Part shown: in pieces, positions 1 through 10,439 of the stretch
How positions within the stretch are numbered: the first letter of the stretch is position 1
How the letters are laid out: each line of letters starts with the position of its first letter
Origin: Thereva unica
Taxonomy: Eukaryota > Arthropoda > Insecta > Diptera > Therevidae
Assembly: GCA_949987705.1 (NCBI GenBank)
Contig: OX465282.1
Span: forward strand, 4,514,501 to 4,578,500
Length of the DNA stretch: 64,000 nucleotides
Reading direction: 5' to 3'
Notes under the pieces: model-generated
Database searches by the model: none
Told to the model about the DNA's origin: nothing
Seen by the model: only the letters and a program-made list of their open reading frames with translations
Made by a program: the position numbers and the translations under genes

Positions 1-207
1 GCCGAGGAAAATAGTTTCGCCGTCGCCCTTAGCATGTTTATAGCATAATGTAAACAAAGGAGCTATATAATTTGATACTCAACTGACCCAGATTTCACTA
101 CGGTTACGTCACGGATTTTATACGCGGGGGCCTTTCCTGCAGTTCTATATTCTAAGGCCTTGCTGTGGTTACCACCCTAAAACCGAATTTTTAGTGTAAA
201 TATCAGA

Positions 208-300
208 GTTTTTTTAAAATTTGAAAAATCTCACATGAGATTAGGGGGGAGGAAGGGGCCAAATCTCACAAAATCTCACCAAGGGGAAGAGGGGAGTGGG
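208..300. repeat. G/C-homopolymer block resembling a DNA-transposon terminus
   Basis: A stretch with AAATCTCAC words and G-rich runs resembles the subterminal part of the DNA transposon at 47416-48846, which also combines a G/C run with 'CCAAATCTCAC'. No terminal inverted repeat or TSD is visible here, so it is at best a fragment. Bases 1-207 and 301-410 hold nothing I can identify. Confidence 0.3.
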
Positions 301-410
301 ATTTGATAAACTGTCCTGCCTTTATAGGCGGAGTCAAGCAAAAATAGTTGTCATCTCTATGGTTTGTAGGCTCCCGCCAACCACAGAGACAGCAAAATCC
401 ATTAATGGCG

Positions 411-573
411 TTCAAACGCAGGGTTCATCACCACCTTCTTAAATACCCTCCCGTACCTTCCTCCACTGTACTAAGCTTACTGCTAGACATTGCACCATGA
501 CGTGACAAATGACGTGACGGACTGGTAGTCCAAAGGGTGACTCCTGAGCTTAGCACTGCCACATAAAAAAAAA
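411..573 (+). mobile_element. 5'-truncated 3' end of a CR1/jockey-group LINE
   Basis: This segment matches, nearly base for base, the last codons, 3' UTR and poly-A of the LINE whose ORF ends at 23078. Shared pieces include 'TTCAAACGCAGGGTTCATC', 'TACTAAGCTTACTGCTAG' and 'TGACGGACTGGTAGT'. It ends in a short A tail (about 565-573). Only about 160 bp remain, so it is a dead-on-arrival insertion typical of target-primed reverse transcription. Its closeness to the 23-kb copy suggests the family was active recently. Confidence 0.85.
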
Positions 574-736
574 CACACGGCCCGACAAGAATCGAGTTCA
601 AAAGTGGTTTTTCGAGAAAGGGTTGAGAGAAGATGATGAGAATTGTGCCCAATCCATCGTCCTCCCTCACCCTCTTTTCCATAAACCACTTTTGCTGCCG
701 ACTCTTGTCGTGTCGTGTGTACGCTCTCGTGGAATC
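574..736. mobile_element. Foldback MITE (copy 1 of family also at 17959-18138)
   Basis: The two ends are mutually inverted: 'CGACAAGAATCGAG...AAAGTGGTTT' on the left against 'AAACCACTTTTGCTGCCGAC...TTGTCGTG' on the right, with a complementary middle (GATGATGAGAATTG / CAATCCATCGTC). The same arms recur at 17959-18138. It carries no coding capacity. It abuts the A tail of the preceding LINE fragment. Confidence 0.6.
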
Positions 737-769
737 AGGATTTTTTTAAGGAGTGAGGGAGCAACCCAC

Positions 770-1890
770 ATGGTAAACCCTGCGGCTAAGTTAGGCCTAT
801 TGTGTATATACCCCACTAGCGGAACAGACTATCAGCCTTCCGGATGAAGGCAAAAAGGTCTTTAATTGAGCAGGACTCAAAAACTCTCTGATAAACATTC
901 TTCTTCTAAGCCAGATCACAGCAGGATATTCACAAAGAATAAGTGTGGAAGTCTCGTTGCCTTACATACAGAGTCGGCATTTTGTCTGTTGAGACAATCC
1001 TAGGTTGTGGAGGTGATATCGCAGTCCTACATGGCCAGTCAGATAACACACCAGCTGCCTTAGGCAGGCCCGGCGTTTGGCTTTTTTGCGCCCGGTGCAG
1101 TGTGCCACATTGCGCCCCCATAAGCTGTTTATTTTTTGATCGCATTGAAGGACAATTTGGGAAAATACACAAAAACTCTGTGGGGTTCCTTTAATATATG
1201 TAAATGAACACACATTTTTTCATTGTTTTCTGAAATTGCGCCCGGTGCAAATGCACCAATTGCATCTGTGAAAGCACCGCCTTTGTCCAATCAAGATTTG
1301 CTTCGCGATCTTGCTTTTGTGCTAAGATTTCTAGCGCTTTCATTTCACAAAGCTCTCCCGCTCTCCGTCCTGCAGGATGTTTTTGGGTGTTAGTTGCACT
1401 TCCTTAACTGTTTCCAGCACAATCCTGGGCTCCGAAAATCTATAGTACTATACAATCGAAGCTCTATAATAGAGCTCTCTATGTCGTTCTCCAAGCATTC
1501 ATTCGGGAACACTTTTTTTTTTCAATTTTTAATTTTTTTTAAATCCTAATTTCTGATATTGCGCCCGGTGCAAGTGCACCATTTGCACCTATGAAAGCGC
1601 CGCCCCTGGCCTTAGGCCCGCTCTGTTTAAAGTGATAGTGCCCCTTAAGGCAAAGGGTCTTATAAGATCTTTAGCTTGTCTAAGAGAACCGGGACTGACT
1701 CCCAATAGGCTAGGTTTAGTCCCTTAATCCACTCCTCTATCAAGGACTTGGAGGTGGACCAAAAGATGACAGAGAAGGGTTCTGGGCCCTGGACCAACGT
1801 CTCGGCAGCCAACATCTCTGGACCAACGTCTCTGTGCCCTGGACCAACGTCCCTCCATGTCTGCAGCCACATTCCCTTCTATACCCCAGT
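770..1890 (-). pseudogene. LOA-like LINE, RNase H C-terminus and 3' region, split by a hAT MITE
   Basis: Read on the minus strand, 1890-1609 then 1064-940 encode the C-terminal part of a LINE ORF2. It runs through 'IEEWIKGLNLAYWESVP', a 'GTITLNRAG' strand and a 'LTGHVGLRYHLHNLGL' segment to a Cys-rich 'KCRLC' tail. This order (RNase H end, then LTGHC/HL motif, then CxxC) is known from LOA/R1/I-group LINEs. The gene is broken by the 544-bp insertion at 1065-1608. Deleting it and one TSD copy reopens the frame across the junction. A short imperfect tandem of 'TGGACCAACGTCTC' (about 1788-1850) adds further decay. No start or RT domain is present. Confidence 0.65.
1065..1608. mobile_element. Non-autonomous hAT element (family 1, copy A)
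   Basis: It begins CAGGCCCGGCGTTTGG and ends ...AAAGCGCCGCCCCTG. Read inward, both ends give the CAGG-type hAT terminus. An exact 8-bp direct repeat, gccttagg, flanks it at 1057-1064 and 1609-1616, the TSD length of the hAT superfamily. Subterminal 'TTGCGCCCGGTGCA' motifs lie at both ends in inverted sense. At 544 bp it has no ORF and is a MITE. It lacks the RT-derived insert seen in copies at 49681 and 62442. It sits inside the LINE RNase H gene. Confidence 0.9.
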
Positions 1891-3020
1891 GTCTGGGGAC
1901 CCAGCAGAGCGAGACCTCATTTTGCGTTATGCCTCAAATAATTGCCTCGATATTCTACCGGGCATATTACTCGTATTAAAATCAACCGAACCACTTAATC
2001 GTTAATACTATGTACTGCGCTTGAAGGGTGCTTGACAGTTCGGTAATAGCATATCCTCTCAACTCAAAGAATAACTCTAGCACAAGCTCTCTAGCAACTT
2101 TCATTAATTTTTTTTAATAAAGCACTATATATTTCAATTTCTTAAATACGTTAATCATTTTCTATTACATCACAAACTATATTACAAGTATACGACCACT
2201 GCACTTGACAAGCTACCCTTAACGACATTAGCTGCAAGCCTTTGCAATTTCATCCTGAGCTCATGTTCAGCAACAGGATGAAAAACTAGCAAGGATGAAA
2301 AATAATTTCCTCTGCTGATAGGTACACCTTCCTACATGCACCTAATTTAAATATGCCATATAACTTGTACGACATGGTGAAGGTGTAACTGATGGAGGTT
2401 AAAATAAATCTTCATGCTGATGTTGGAGGGAATTTCATTTCTCTGGTATTTCATGGTCTGGTGGTATTTGTTGGCTATGTGTACATAAATGGCTTTGTTT
2501 AACACGAAATTGTCCATGCAAATGACTGGAAAATTCCAGAATTAAAACAAATGGCATGAATTACATACGTACATATGTACATATGTATATATGAGGAAAG
2601 TCGTGATCAGGTTAATTAATTTTGAAATAAAATCTGGTGGAATTTTTATGAAATTTTATTAATGTCATGTGGCGATTTCGGTTGTAAAAGATATATTTAT
2701 TATAGATATTACAATTTGGAGTCTGGTTATTTCTGCCCAAAACAGGTTCCATGCTGTGCTTCCTTGCTAAAAGCAAAAACAGTTTATTACAGTCTGTTAA
2801 GGCTCTGCAAAACCAAGCATATCTAATCAAGACATCAAACCTACTACAATAGAGGGCACCATGTCTACAATTCTGTAAAGGATTTCGCCACCCTACAGGC
2901 CTGAGATCAGATTCATTTTTGGTTACCACCCAAGTCTCAACCCCACTGAGGGAACTGTGTTTTAATCGCTACCCGCAGAGGTGCGAAAGATGCCTCTGCC
3001 ACTGCTGTGCCTGCAATGCC
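1891..3020. other. No gene recognised
   Basis: AT-rich DNA with short simple repeats, for example ACATACGTACATATGTACATATG near 2564-2590. The longest open frame (minus strand, 2612-2929) has no recognisable motif and biased composition. I see no TE termini here. Confidence 0.6.
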
Positions 3021-3029
3021 CAAAATATT

Positions 3030-3894
3030 CAATGGTAGCTTAAATATGATGAAACACATGCTGTGCTATACCGGGCTGTGCTAGAGTGTTCGCTTAGCCT
3101 CACACACAGGTCGACGACAGGCCGTGGCCTGAAAGCTTTCGCCTTGAAGCCAAGTATCACCATACACCTTCCGGCTGCCAACTGGATGGGGCCTGTAGAC
3201 CAAGAAAACTGATACAAATCTCTATATGTGTGGACATTTATCGTCAGTTTGTGCCTGAAGATCTGGGGTAGTAGCACGTAAGTTGTTTCGATCGACCTCT
3301 TTATACAAATTTTTTTGTAATAATTGAATTTTGTTATGTAGAGGTTGACTAAAACAACTTACATGCTACCACCACACAACCTCTATTCAGTCTCAAGCCG
3401 TGAATTCAAGACATGAATTCACGCCGTATCCAGTTGAACCTGAGAGCAAGGTGCGAAACATTCACGAAAACCATCCACACCCGTATTCGCGCTTGTTCGC
3501 GGGTTTTCACGGCGTGAGTTTGGAGTCGCCTTAAGATACAAACATATTGGCGCGAAGGCGGTAACGGCGGCCGCCTGCGAGAGAATTTCCCCTGCATTTA
3601 ATTTCTCCGCGCCGGTGGTCCGTGTATTTTAAAGGTTTTTTGAGTCATCAATCTGTTTGTACCTTTCAAGTTTTCGTTGAGCCTATGAACATTTTTGCAC
3701 TTAAATTAACAACCTGTGCTAAACTGTTGTCTTCGGGTGTGTTTGTAGGGAATCATGACGTCAGCTGCATGCCACGGCCTGCCAGGTGGATACCGAGACG
3801 GATTGTCGAGACGGCCCTCTGCCCACGTGAGCTTGGGTGAGATTCGGCCCGACCCCCTCCCCCTAAACGCCTCTCGTAATTAATGGACGACCCC
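3030..3894. mobile_element. Right part of the 47416-48846 DNA transposon family
   Basis: Two blocks match the element at 47.4-48.8 kb in the same order. Block one (about 3108-3275) contains 'CAGGCCGTGGCCTGAAAG' and 'TTTATCGTCAGTT'. Block two (about 3404-3590) contains 'GAATTCACGCCGTATCCA' and 'GCGCTTGTTCGCGGGT'. It ends at 3894 with a terminus that reads inward GGGGTCGTCCATTAATTACG, like the termini at 47416 and 48846. The matching left terminus is not visible. No transposase is encoded, so superfamily is undetermined. Confidence 0.6.
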
Positions 3895-4189
3895 ATACAA
3901 AAAAGTAGGTATTTTGCCCGAAACGCATGATATGAATTGGTCTTCATACTCCTCCTTCGTAGGGCGGTCGCTTTTAAAATATTGCGTTTACGTTTCACAT
4001 CTTATACCAGCTACCCAAGCTAGCATACACAGCTTACAATTAAAAGCTTCTTCTAAAAAGATTTGAAAAGGCCTACAAACTATATAAGTTAAATTTAATG
4101 ACATAGAACAAAAAAAATCCAAATAAAATATCAAAATGAAACTATCATAATCCCAAACCTAACATGATTTCGGTGGTTCCTCTAATGAA

Positions 4190-4340
4190 AATAAAGCTAA
4201 AAGAAGCTTTTGTATGTGCCTGAGCTAAGAGCTTTTGTTACGTCATAGGAAAAGCTTTTTTAAGTTAACACTCTTTAGAGGTTTCAAGCTTTTTGAATGT
4301 AGTAGCTTTGAGCTTTTGTGACGTCAGCTAAATATTTTCA
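4190..4340. repeat. AAGCTTTT / TGACGTCA-rich module
   Basis: A cluster of AAGCTTTT-type words alternating with TTACGTCA or TGACGTCA. Similar mixtures occur at 26740-26870 (inside a MITE) and 28020-28130. I read this as a decayed copy of a related MITE; termini are not clear. Confidence 0.4.
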
Positions 4341-4436
4341 GCCTGTTTATTCATTACTTAGTTTCCGTTAAGAGATGATCCATTTATTACTTTTGAAAAA
4401 ATTAAATTTTAATTCAGTTAATATCGCGATATAAAT

Positions 4437-4570
4437 TATCTTACTAATATTATAAACGCGAAAGTTTGTATGTATGTTTGTTACTCTTTCACGCAAAAAC
4501 TACTGAATAGATTTTAATGAAACTTTGCAATCTTATAGCTCATACATCAGAATAACATACCTATAGGCTA
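4437..4570 (+). mobile_element. Possible Helitron-like 5' end fragment
   Basis: The segment with 'TACTAATATTATAAACGCG', 'AAAGTTTGTATG' and 'CTCTTTCACGCAAAAAC' resembles a repeat start common in insect genomes and often annotated as Helitron-like. This recognition is from memory of the family, not from an alignment. No Rep/helicase coding or CTRR hairpin end is seen downstream. The following 4571-5330 has no feature I can support. Confidence 0.4.
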
Positions 4571-5376
4571 AAATTTATAAAGTTATCTCGAATCATTCGG
4601 GTAGCTGTAGTGTACTGATATAGCAATATCCGAAACTTTTGTATGGGAGTTACTCTTCAAATTACTTCCAAAGAAGTATCAGATCCATTTTGTTTTGTTT
4701 TTTTTTCCAAAAAAATACGATTCTCATAATTTCAGATCGATCAGAAGTGATTGTACAATTTTGTTGAAAAAAGCAGATTTTCGCGAAGGACGCGACTCTC
4801 TGAACTTGGAAGAAAGTAACTTCGGCTGTATGTGCCCGATTTTAGTAATGTATGGCTTAAATAAAACATCTCGAAGCCAAAAAGACGACAAATTCAATAA
4901 AATCGGATGCTTTTAGTTTTGGAGCTATGGTACCGGATATTTACATACATTTCAAAGGGCTTTTGATTTACAAGTGCATTCAGCACGCAGGCTCCCATAG
5001 AATTTGAACCAGATAGAAACATCTTCATTTAACATCAGCAAAAATTTCCGATTGCCAAAGTCTTTGAAACGTGCAAAATTATAACTTGGGACGAATGCAC
5101 CATGGCGATAGGGCTGTTATACCTCGACTCTGATCGACTATTTGCGTGTCCATTTGCTACAAGATGCCTCTGCATAAACATATTCAAAACCATTTTGGAC
5201 GTTGGAAACGGCGAAATCCCAATCATCAATCAATCATTTTATTATTCTATTTTTCGGAATCAAAAATACGACAAAAATGTCCTTAATGTCTCCTGCTGTA
5301 AATTTAAATTCTTATCACCCCAACTGCAAAATATACCGAAGCTATAGTGCGCACCAAAAGAATTGGAAATATAAAC

Positions 5377-5921
5377 CAGGGTTTAAATTACTGCAGCAAT
5401 TGTAATGCTGTTGTTGTTGACTTTGCTTTACTGCCAAGAAGACCACAGAAATTTACTTTGCTTTGCTTTACAGCAATCATATATTCAATCATTTTGCTGC
5501 AGGCTGTGAAAGCTTTTTTGTTTCATATTTCTACGTACGCTGTTGCATACAAATGCTGGAGCATGCTGTTCCGCCTGCGAATGCTTCACATACACATACA
5601 AAAAAAGTTTCCACCACTCTAAACAAAAGTACCATGCAGTAAGTACTATAAAAAGTTGGACCATGAAAAAAAAGCTGAAGGAAGCAAAGTATTCCGAACG
5701 CTTTGGAGAGGAAAGCTTTGAAAAGCTGTAAGCAAACAGAAAGCTTCCCATAGCAAAGCATTTCAAGCCGAAGCATTTGCATCCGGATCAGTATGCTGCT
5801 GAAAGTAATTTGAAAGCAGCAGAATTCGCAGCAATTTGGAACAAACAGCGTTCACAGTCATCCGCAAAGTAAGCTTGAAAATATGTGCTTTGCTTTAAGT
5901 TTACTTTGCTTTCAAACCCTG
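5377..5921. mobile_element. hAT-like MITE (CAGGGTTT termini)
   Basis: It starts CAGGGTTTAAATTACTG and ends AGCAAAG-rich, reading inward CAGGGTTTGAAAGC from the right. An exact 8-bp direct repeat, atataaac, flanks it at 5369-5376 and 5922-5929. The interior is dense in TTTGCTTT/AAAGCAAAG words in both orientations, a subterminal-repeat pattern seen in hAT MITEs. At 545 bp it is non-coding; apparent frames overlap on both strands and have no motifs. Confidence 0.8.
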
Positions 5922-6056
5922 ATATAAACACAGATGGGGAAATGACAATTTCACACACATTAAAATTTCGTGTATGGTTCTTAATATTAAGTCGGTTGGG
6001 CTGAGGGTTAGCAGCCCGCTCCCATAAAAAACACCATTGCTACGAATCGGCAAACA

Positions 6057-6125
6057 ATGGACAACACGACGACGACCTTTGCTTTTCGAACAAGGACACG
6101 AATCGGATCATGGAATGTGAGATAA
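6057..6125 (+). pseudogene. N-terminal stub of LINE endonuclease
   Basis: ATG at 6057 opens a 22-codon frame ending 'RTRIGSWNVR' followed directly by TAA. 'GSWNVR' is the first strand and catalytic Asn motif of apurinic-type LINE endonucleases, normally followed by about 220 more residues. Here the next bases belong to the linker before the RT, in another frame. The endonuclease is thus deleted at about 6120 with a frameshift. Confidence 0.8.
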
Positions 6126-8257
6126 ACCGTAGACGGTTCAACGTAGACCTTCTGCGGGAGAGCGGTAAAAAGCGGGAATTTGCTGGAAACCTACAACAAA
6201 TATTAAACCAGCACAACGTTTCTGACGACACAAATATTGAAGAGCTGTGGAGTAGGACAAAGGGCGCAATATTGACGGCTGCGGAAATGAGCATCGGTTA
6301 TGTCCCAAGAAACCAGCAACACTGGATCTCGGACACAACCTGGCAAAAAATAGAACGCAGGAGAGCCCTAAAAAATAACGTAAACTCTACAAGCGACCCC
6401 GAAAGACGTTACCAACTGGAACGGGAGTACTCCCAATTACACCGGGAGGAAAAGAGAAGTGTCCGGCGTGATAAAAGGCAGCAGATAAATGAGCTCGCAG
6501 AAAAAGCGGAAAACGCGGCAAACACAGGCAACAGTAGGGTGCTGTACCAGATTACTAGACAGCTCACGGGAAGGCACTCTACTAGGAAGCATGCCGTTAA
6601 GAGTGCGGATGGAAGGCTGCTGGGCAGCGATGAGGAGCAGCTCCAAAGATGGAGAGATTACTTCTTCGCCGCCCTGAATGGTTCATTTACACAGGAACCT
6701 CAGGAAACCAGCAACAATGCACAGCCTATAAGAATCACCACCCGAGCCCCATCCAAGACGGAAATAGTAACCGCAATTCATGCGATGGCCAATGGTAAAG
6801 CAGCTGGGAAAGATGGCATCCCGCCAGAATTGTTGAAAGCCGATTCAAGCCTCATAGCAGATGCGCTTCAGCCAATCCTGGAAATAGCATGGAACACCTG
6901 TACCTTTCCGGAGGATTGGACGGAAGGTATCATAGTCAAAATACCAAAAAAGGGGGACCTAACAATATGCGACAACTGGAGAGGTATCTGTTTACTATCT
7001 ACAGTGGGCAAAATTTTGTCCCATATATTACTATCTAGGATAAGTGAGGCAGTAGACCGAACGCTTAGGAGGCAGCAGGCCGGATTCAGGAAGGGCCGCT
7101 CATGTATTGATCATATCAACACCTTACGAATAATAGTGGAGCAGTCTACTGAATTTCGATCCCCCCTTTACCTTGCTTTCGTAGATTATGAGAAAGCGTT
7201 CGACTCGGTCAATAGGAGCTTTATATGGCAGGCACTACGGCGACGTGGATTGCCTGATAAAATAATAGAATTGATAAAAGCCCTATATAACAATTCCAAA
7301 TGCAGAGTTCTCCATAATGGAAAATTATCCGACAGCTTCGAGGTGAGCTCAAGAGTACGACAAGGATGCCTACTCTCGCCTTTACTATTTCTTATAGTAA
7401 TAAATGACATCCTTGTCGGCGCTCTAGATAGTAGAACAGGCGGCATACAATGGGGTTTGTTAGACCGCCTTAAGGATCTCGACTACGCAGATGATATCTG
7501 TTTGCTGGCCCACAGACACCAGGACCTCATAAACATGATTAACAATTTGGCAACAGAAAGTAGTCCAGCAGGCTTAAGGCTAAATCCAACTAAAACTAAA
7601 GAAATGCGGATAAATGCAAACACCATTGAACGGACTGCGCTGAATAACCGTGACGTGGAACTGGTCGATAAATTCTGCTACCTCGGTAGTGTTATTACCG
7701 AAAATGGCGGTGCAGAAGAAGATGTCAGTTCCAGAATAAATAAAGCACGAGGCGCATATGCATGCCTGTTCCGCATATGGAGATCAACGGAGATCTCAAC
7801 TAACACCAAATTGCGGCTGTTCAACTCCAACGTGAAGGCAGTACTTTTGTACGGTTGCGAAACATGGAAAGTCACCCAACTCATCACAGGCCGCCTACAA
7901 GTCTTCGTCAACAGATGCTTGCGTCGTATCCTAAAAATCCGCTGGCAGGATAGAATTTCAAACGAAGAACTATGGCGCCGTGCCGGCAAAGAAAGGATAG
8001 ACGACCAAATCAGACGAAGGAAATGGAATTGGGTTGGCCACACCTTGCGACGCGAAAACGAAAATCTAGCCAAACAGGCCCTCGACTGGAATCCGCAAGG
8101 ATCCCGTCGAGTCGGAAGACCTAGGACAACATGGAGGAGAACCCTATTAGCAGAAGCCGCAACAACTGGGAGATCCTGGTCGGAGCTGAGAGCTGTCGCG
8201 CAATACAGAGTCCGCTGGAGGGCAACTGTTTCCGCCCTATGTCCCATGAGGGATTAA
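6110..8257 (+). CDS. RTE-like LINE reverse transcriptase, 715 aa, uninterrupted
   Basis: Polymerase that copies LINE RNA into DNA at a nicked chromosomal site. The order is an N-terminal linker, RT fingers ('GKDGIPPELLKA' near residue 235), motif A 'FVDYEKAFDSV' (about 355), motif B 'RQGCLLSPLLF' (about 415), catalytic 'YADD' (about 457), then thumb and a C-terminal 'WVGHTLRR ... GRPRTTWRR' region typical of RTE-type proteins. The ATG at 6110 is probably an accident of the deletion junction, because the natural start was the endonuclease ATG upstream in another frame. All RT catalytic residues are intact over 715 codons, implying little decay since insertion. It lacks endonuclease, so it could act only at pre-existing nicks or in trans. 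Assignment to RT is certain; clade is my judgement. Confidence 0.92.
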   Translation: MECEINRRRFNVDLLRESGKKREFAGNLQQILNQHNVSDDTNIEELWSRTKGAILTAAEMSIGYVPRNQQHWISDTTWQKIERRRALKNNVNSTSDPERRYQLEREYSQLHREEKRSVRRDKRQQINELAEKAENAANTGNSRVLYQITRQLTGRHSTRKHAVKSADGRLLGSDEEQLQRWRDYFFAALNGSFTQEPQETSNNAQPIRITTRAPSKTEIVTAIHAMANGKAAGKDGIPPELLKADSSLIADALQPILEIAWNTCTFPEDWTEGIIVKIPKKGDLTICDNWRGICLLSTVGKILSHILLSRISEAVDRTLRRQQAGFRKGRSCIDHINTLRIIVEQSTEFRSPLYLAFVDYEKAFDSVNRSFIWQALRRRGLPDKIIELIKALYNNSKCRVLHNGKLSDSFEVSSRVRQGCLLSPLLFLIVINDILVGALDSRTGGIQWGLLDRLKDLDYADDICLLAHRHQDLINMINNLATESSPAGLRLNPTKTKEMRINANTIERTALNNRDVELVDKFCYLGSVITENGGAEEDVSSRINKARGAYACLFRIWRSTEISTNTKLRLFNSNVKAVLLYGCETWKVTQLITGRLQVFVNRCLRRILKIRWQDRISNEELWRRAGKERIDDQIRRRKWNWVGHTLRRENENLAKQALDWNPQGSRRVGRPRTTWRRTLLAEAATTGRSWSELRAVAQYRVRWRATVSALCPMRD

Positions 8258-8468
8258 AGGAGCACAATGATGAAAAAAAAAATGTATGGTTCTTAAAATT
8301 CAAGCGGACGTGCATTGTAGTTTCCTCTTCGAAATTTGTTTGCGGGCAAAAACACCGCTGAATAAATGAACGAGTAATTTTTCTTTTGGAAAGTACTTTC
8401 GTGGCGGGATTTGAGAGTCTCTGCCCATTGATTTTGAGATTCCCAATTGTTTTGGCGCACGCCATACT

Positions 8469-10058
8469 AATGGCTTATTTGTGCAGCGAGGCGCACCAGG
8501 TTCCAGCTAGTTATGACATTATATTAATTCAATGCTAATCATTCTGTCATGAATGTAATCATACTGCTCTGTTTAAGCTAATCACTTCAACGACCATTAT
8601 TATCTGACTAAAATCCTGCCTCTCACTTTAAGAAGAAAGAAAATCTCAAACGATTGTTCGTATGCAAAATTTCCCTAAAGCTATTTCCTTTAAGTAGTTA
8701 TGACCTTATACAGGGCAGATTGGCTATAATATAAGAATTTGTGAGTCCTGAATATGGCACGTTGTTAATATTCAAGATATTGCACGAGACTTACAAGGAA
8801 ATAACCATAAAGTGTAATGACTATTCACATCCTTGATAATTTCTCAAGAACGTTTTTATTACTTATAAAGAAACATAGAGGCAGTGAGGGAGGGGGTGTT
8901 TTCTCTCTCTGGGTAGAAGAATAAAGAAATATTCAAACATTCTTAAGAAGCTTAAGAAATTCATACTCGTATACAACCAGATTTCTGGGGGATGAAAACC
9001 ATGCCTCTTTCATAACTTTTTATAGGGTTACACGCACAAAAAGCCTCTTTATTAAAAGATACAATAACACCGGGTGAAAATGTGTTAATTTATTATTATT
9101 ACTGCATTGGATATTATGTTAAGGAAATTTACTTAAAATTTCCAAGATTTCAGAGGTCATTGGCATGGCAACAGATCCACGTGTCTTCAAGCTCCCGATT
9201 CTCTGTTTCTATGAAATAGTCTAAATCTATTTTACAGTACAGCACACCTTTGTTGGCATTTCACAATAAATTTCATGTTAAAATCCTTTATACAAGAATA
9301 TAGCAAAATTGTTGATACTGCCACCGTCGTCGTTTACCACCACCTCACCTGGTCGGGTTTCAGCGTCAAGGTGAATCGATGTAAACTAAACGAGCTGACA
9401 TAAAGAAAAACCGTCTGAGGAATAATTTCCATCGCTGCTAATACTTTTCGGTGGATACACCCCAGGTGAAGACACCGGCGGGGGTGTATAATGTATTCTT
9501 GTCTTTACGAAGAAAAAGATGTAATCTTGGATTTTCTTCACCTGAAAAATAAAAAGCACCAGAATTTGTTGTGTTTTGAGACGGGGTGGAAGATCCCTCC
9601 CCCTCTTTGTCTCTTTGGGGTGGTTATTAAAATTATACGGTGCGGGCTGCGTTACCTTGTGTGATGCCTTCATTACATGTTAATTTCAATTTGCTTTGAG
9701 TTCGTTATTAAATTATAAAATTTATTCTTGAAAATGATGCCGAGCAACACCTGTGCACGGTGTGTTTATTATGTTTTACGCAGAATTTTGCTTACTGGGT
9801 TTAAGAAAATAAAGCGTCGGGGATTATGGACTGATAATGAGTCAAAATAAGATTTTTCAGATGATACTGGAATCCTTTTTTGGTACGGGGCAATTTCTTT
9901 AAGCACTTTTGGCGCCACACATAAGGAGTTGAGTATTGATACCTAGAGTGCATCTTTAATAATACACAATTTCTTCTTTTATAAAAATTGTAATATGGGT
10001 TTGCCATCTAGATATAACCGACAAAGGCCCTGTGCTGAAAGTCGAGTCGCGATTAAGC
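8469..10058. other. No gene recognised
   Basis: AT-rich DNA without TE termini or long meaningful frames. A minus-strand open frame at 9386-9673 lacks motifs. I see no RNA gene. Confidence 0.6.
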
Positions 10059-10439
10059 CCCAATTATACTGGACGCAACGGAAAACAACGGAATGGAGAG
10101 TTAACGGAATGGAATTTTGCTGGTTATACAATACTGTCGGAATCGAACGTACGCAAATGCCACTTTTTTCGGCAATGTTTTGCCAAATGTTGGACTTGTG
10201 CTTAAAATTTTTATATCTGTGCATTTTTGTATTACATAGAATTTCATTATCTTCCACTTCGGTTATTAATTTTTCAAAAATCTCTGATGAAATTTTGTGC
10301 TAAAAATAAATGACAAAATCAGCTGTTTTTAATGCTCCTTTTGACACTTCAGTCCGTCGTCGGTTCCTTCAAGTTCCAAAGTTTTGATGAAACTCATTTT
10401 GACATTCCAATCCGGTCCGTTGCGTGCCGTATAATTGAG
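10059..10439. mobile_element. MITE with ~22-bp inverted termini
   Basis: The left end reads CCAATTATACTGGACGCAAC and the right end, reverse-complemented, CTCAATTATACGGCACGCAA. The termini agree at about 19 of 22 positions. No clear TSD is visible, so superfamily is open. The frame on the plus strand across it (9995-10303) shows no domain. Confidence 0.6.

Larger units (their letters stand above)
5985..8282 (+). mobile_element. RTE-like non-LTR retrotransposon, internally deleted, with 14-bp TSD
   Basis: A perfect 14-bp direct repeat, tgtatggttcttaa, lies at 5971-5984 and 8283-8296 and marks the insertion boundaries. Inside are a short leader, the first codons of an endonuclease (6057-6125), an intact RT ORF (6110-8257) and a 25-bp 3' end ending in a short A run. 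The TSD shows a real retrotransposition event. The endonuclease domain, normally about 220 residues in such elements, has been lost by internal deletion. Confidence 0.9.
5334..8468. repeat. Old interspersed repeat hosting two later insertions
   Basis: Three pieces (5334-5376, 5930-5984, 8283-8468) are collinear with 61355-61735, inside the hAT element at 61179-63416. Matching stretches include 'TATAGTGCGC', 'CGTGTATGG' and 'CCAATTGTTTTGGCGCA'. The repeat was therefore continuous before the hAT MITE at 5377 and the LINE at 5985 entered it. Its outer ends are not visible. It may be a decayed relative of that hAT element. Confidence 0.6.

Noticed and set aside
2612..2929. 105-codon minus-strand open frame
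   Set aside because: No motif, no splice context, and composition typical of random AT-rich DNA.
7678..8247. 189-codon minus-strand frame inside the RTE-like LINE
   Set aside because: It is the antisense shadow of the RT ORF C-terminus.
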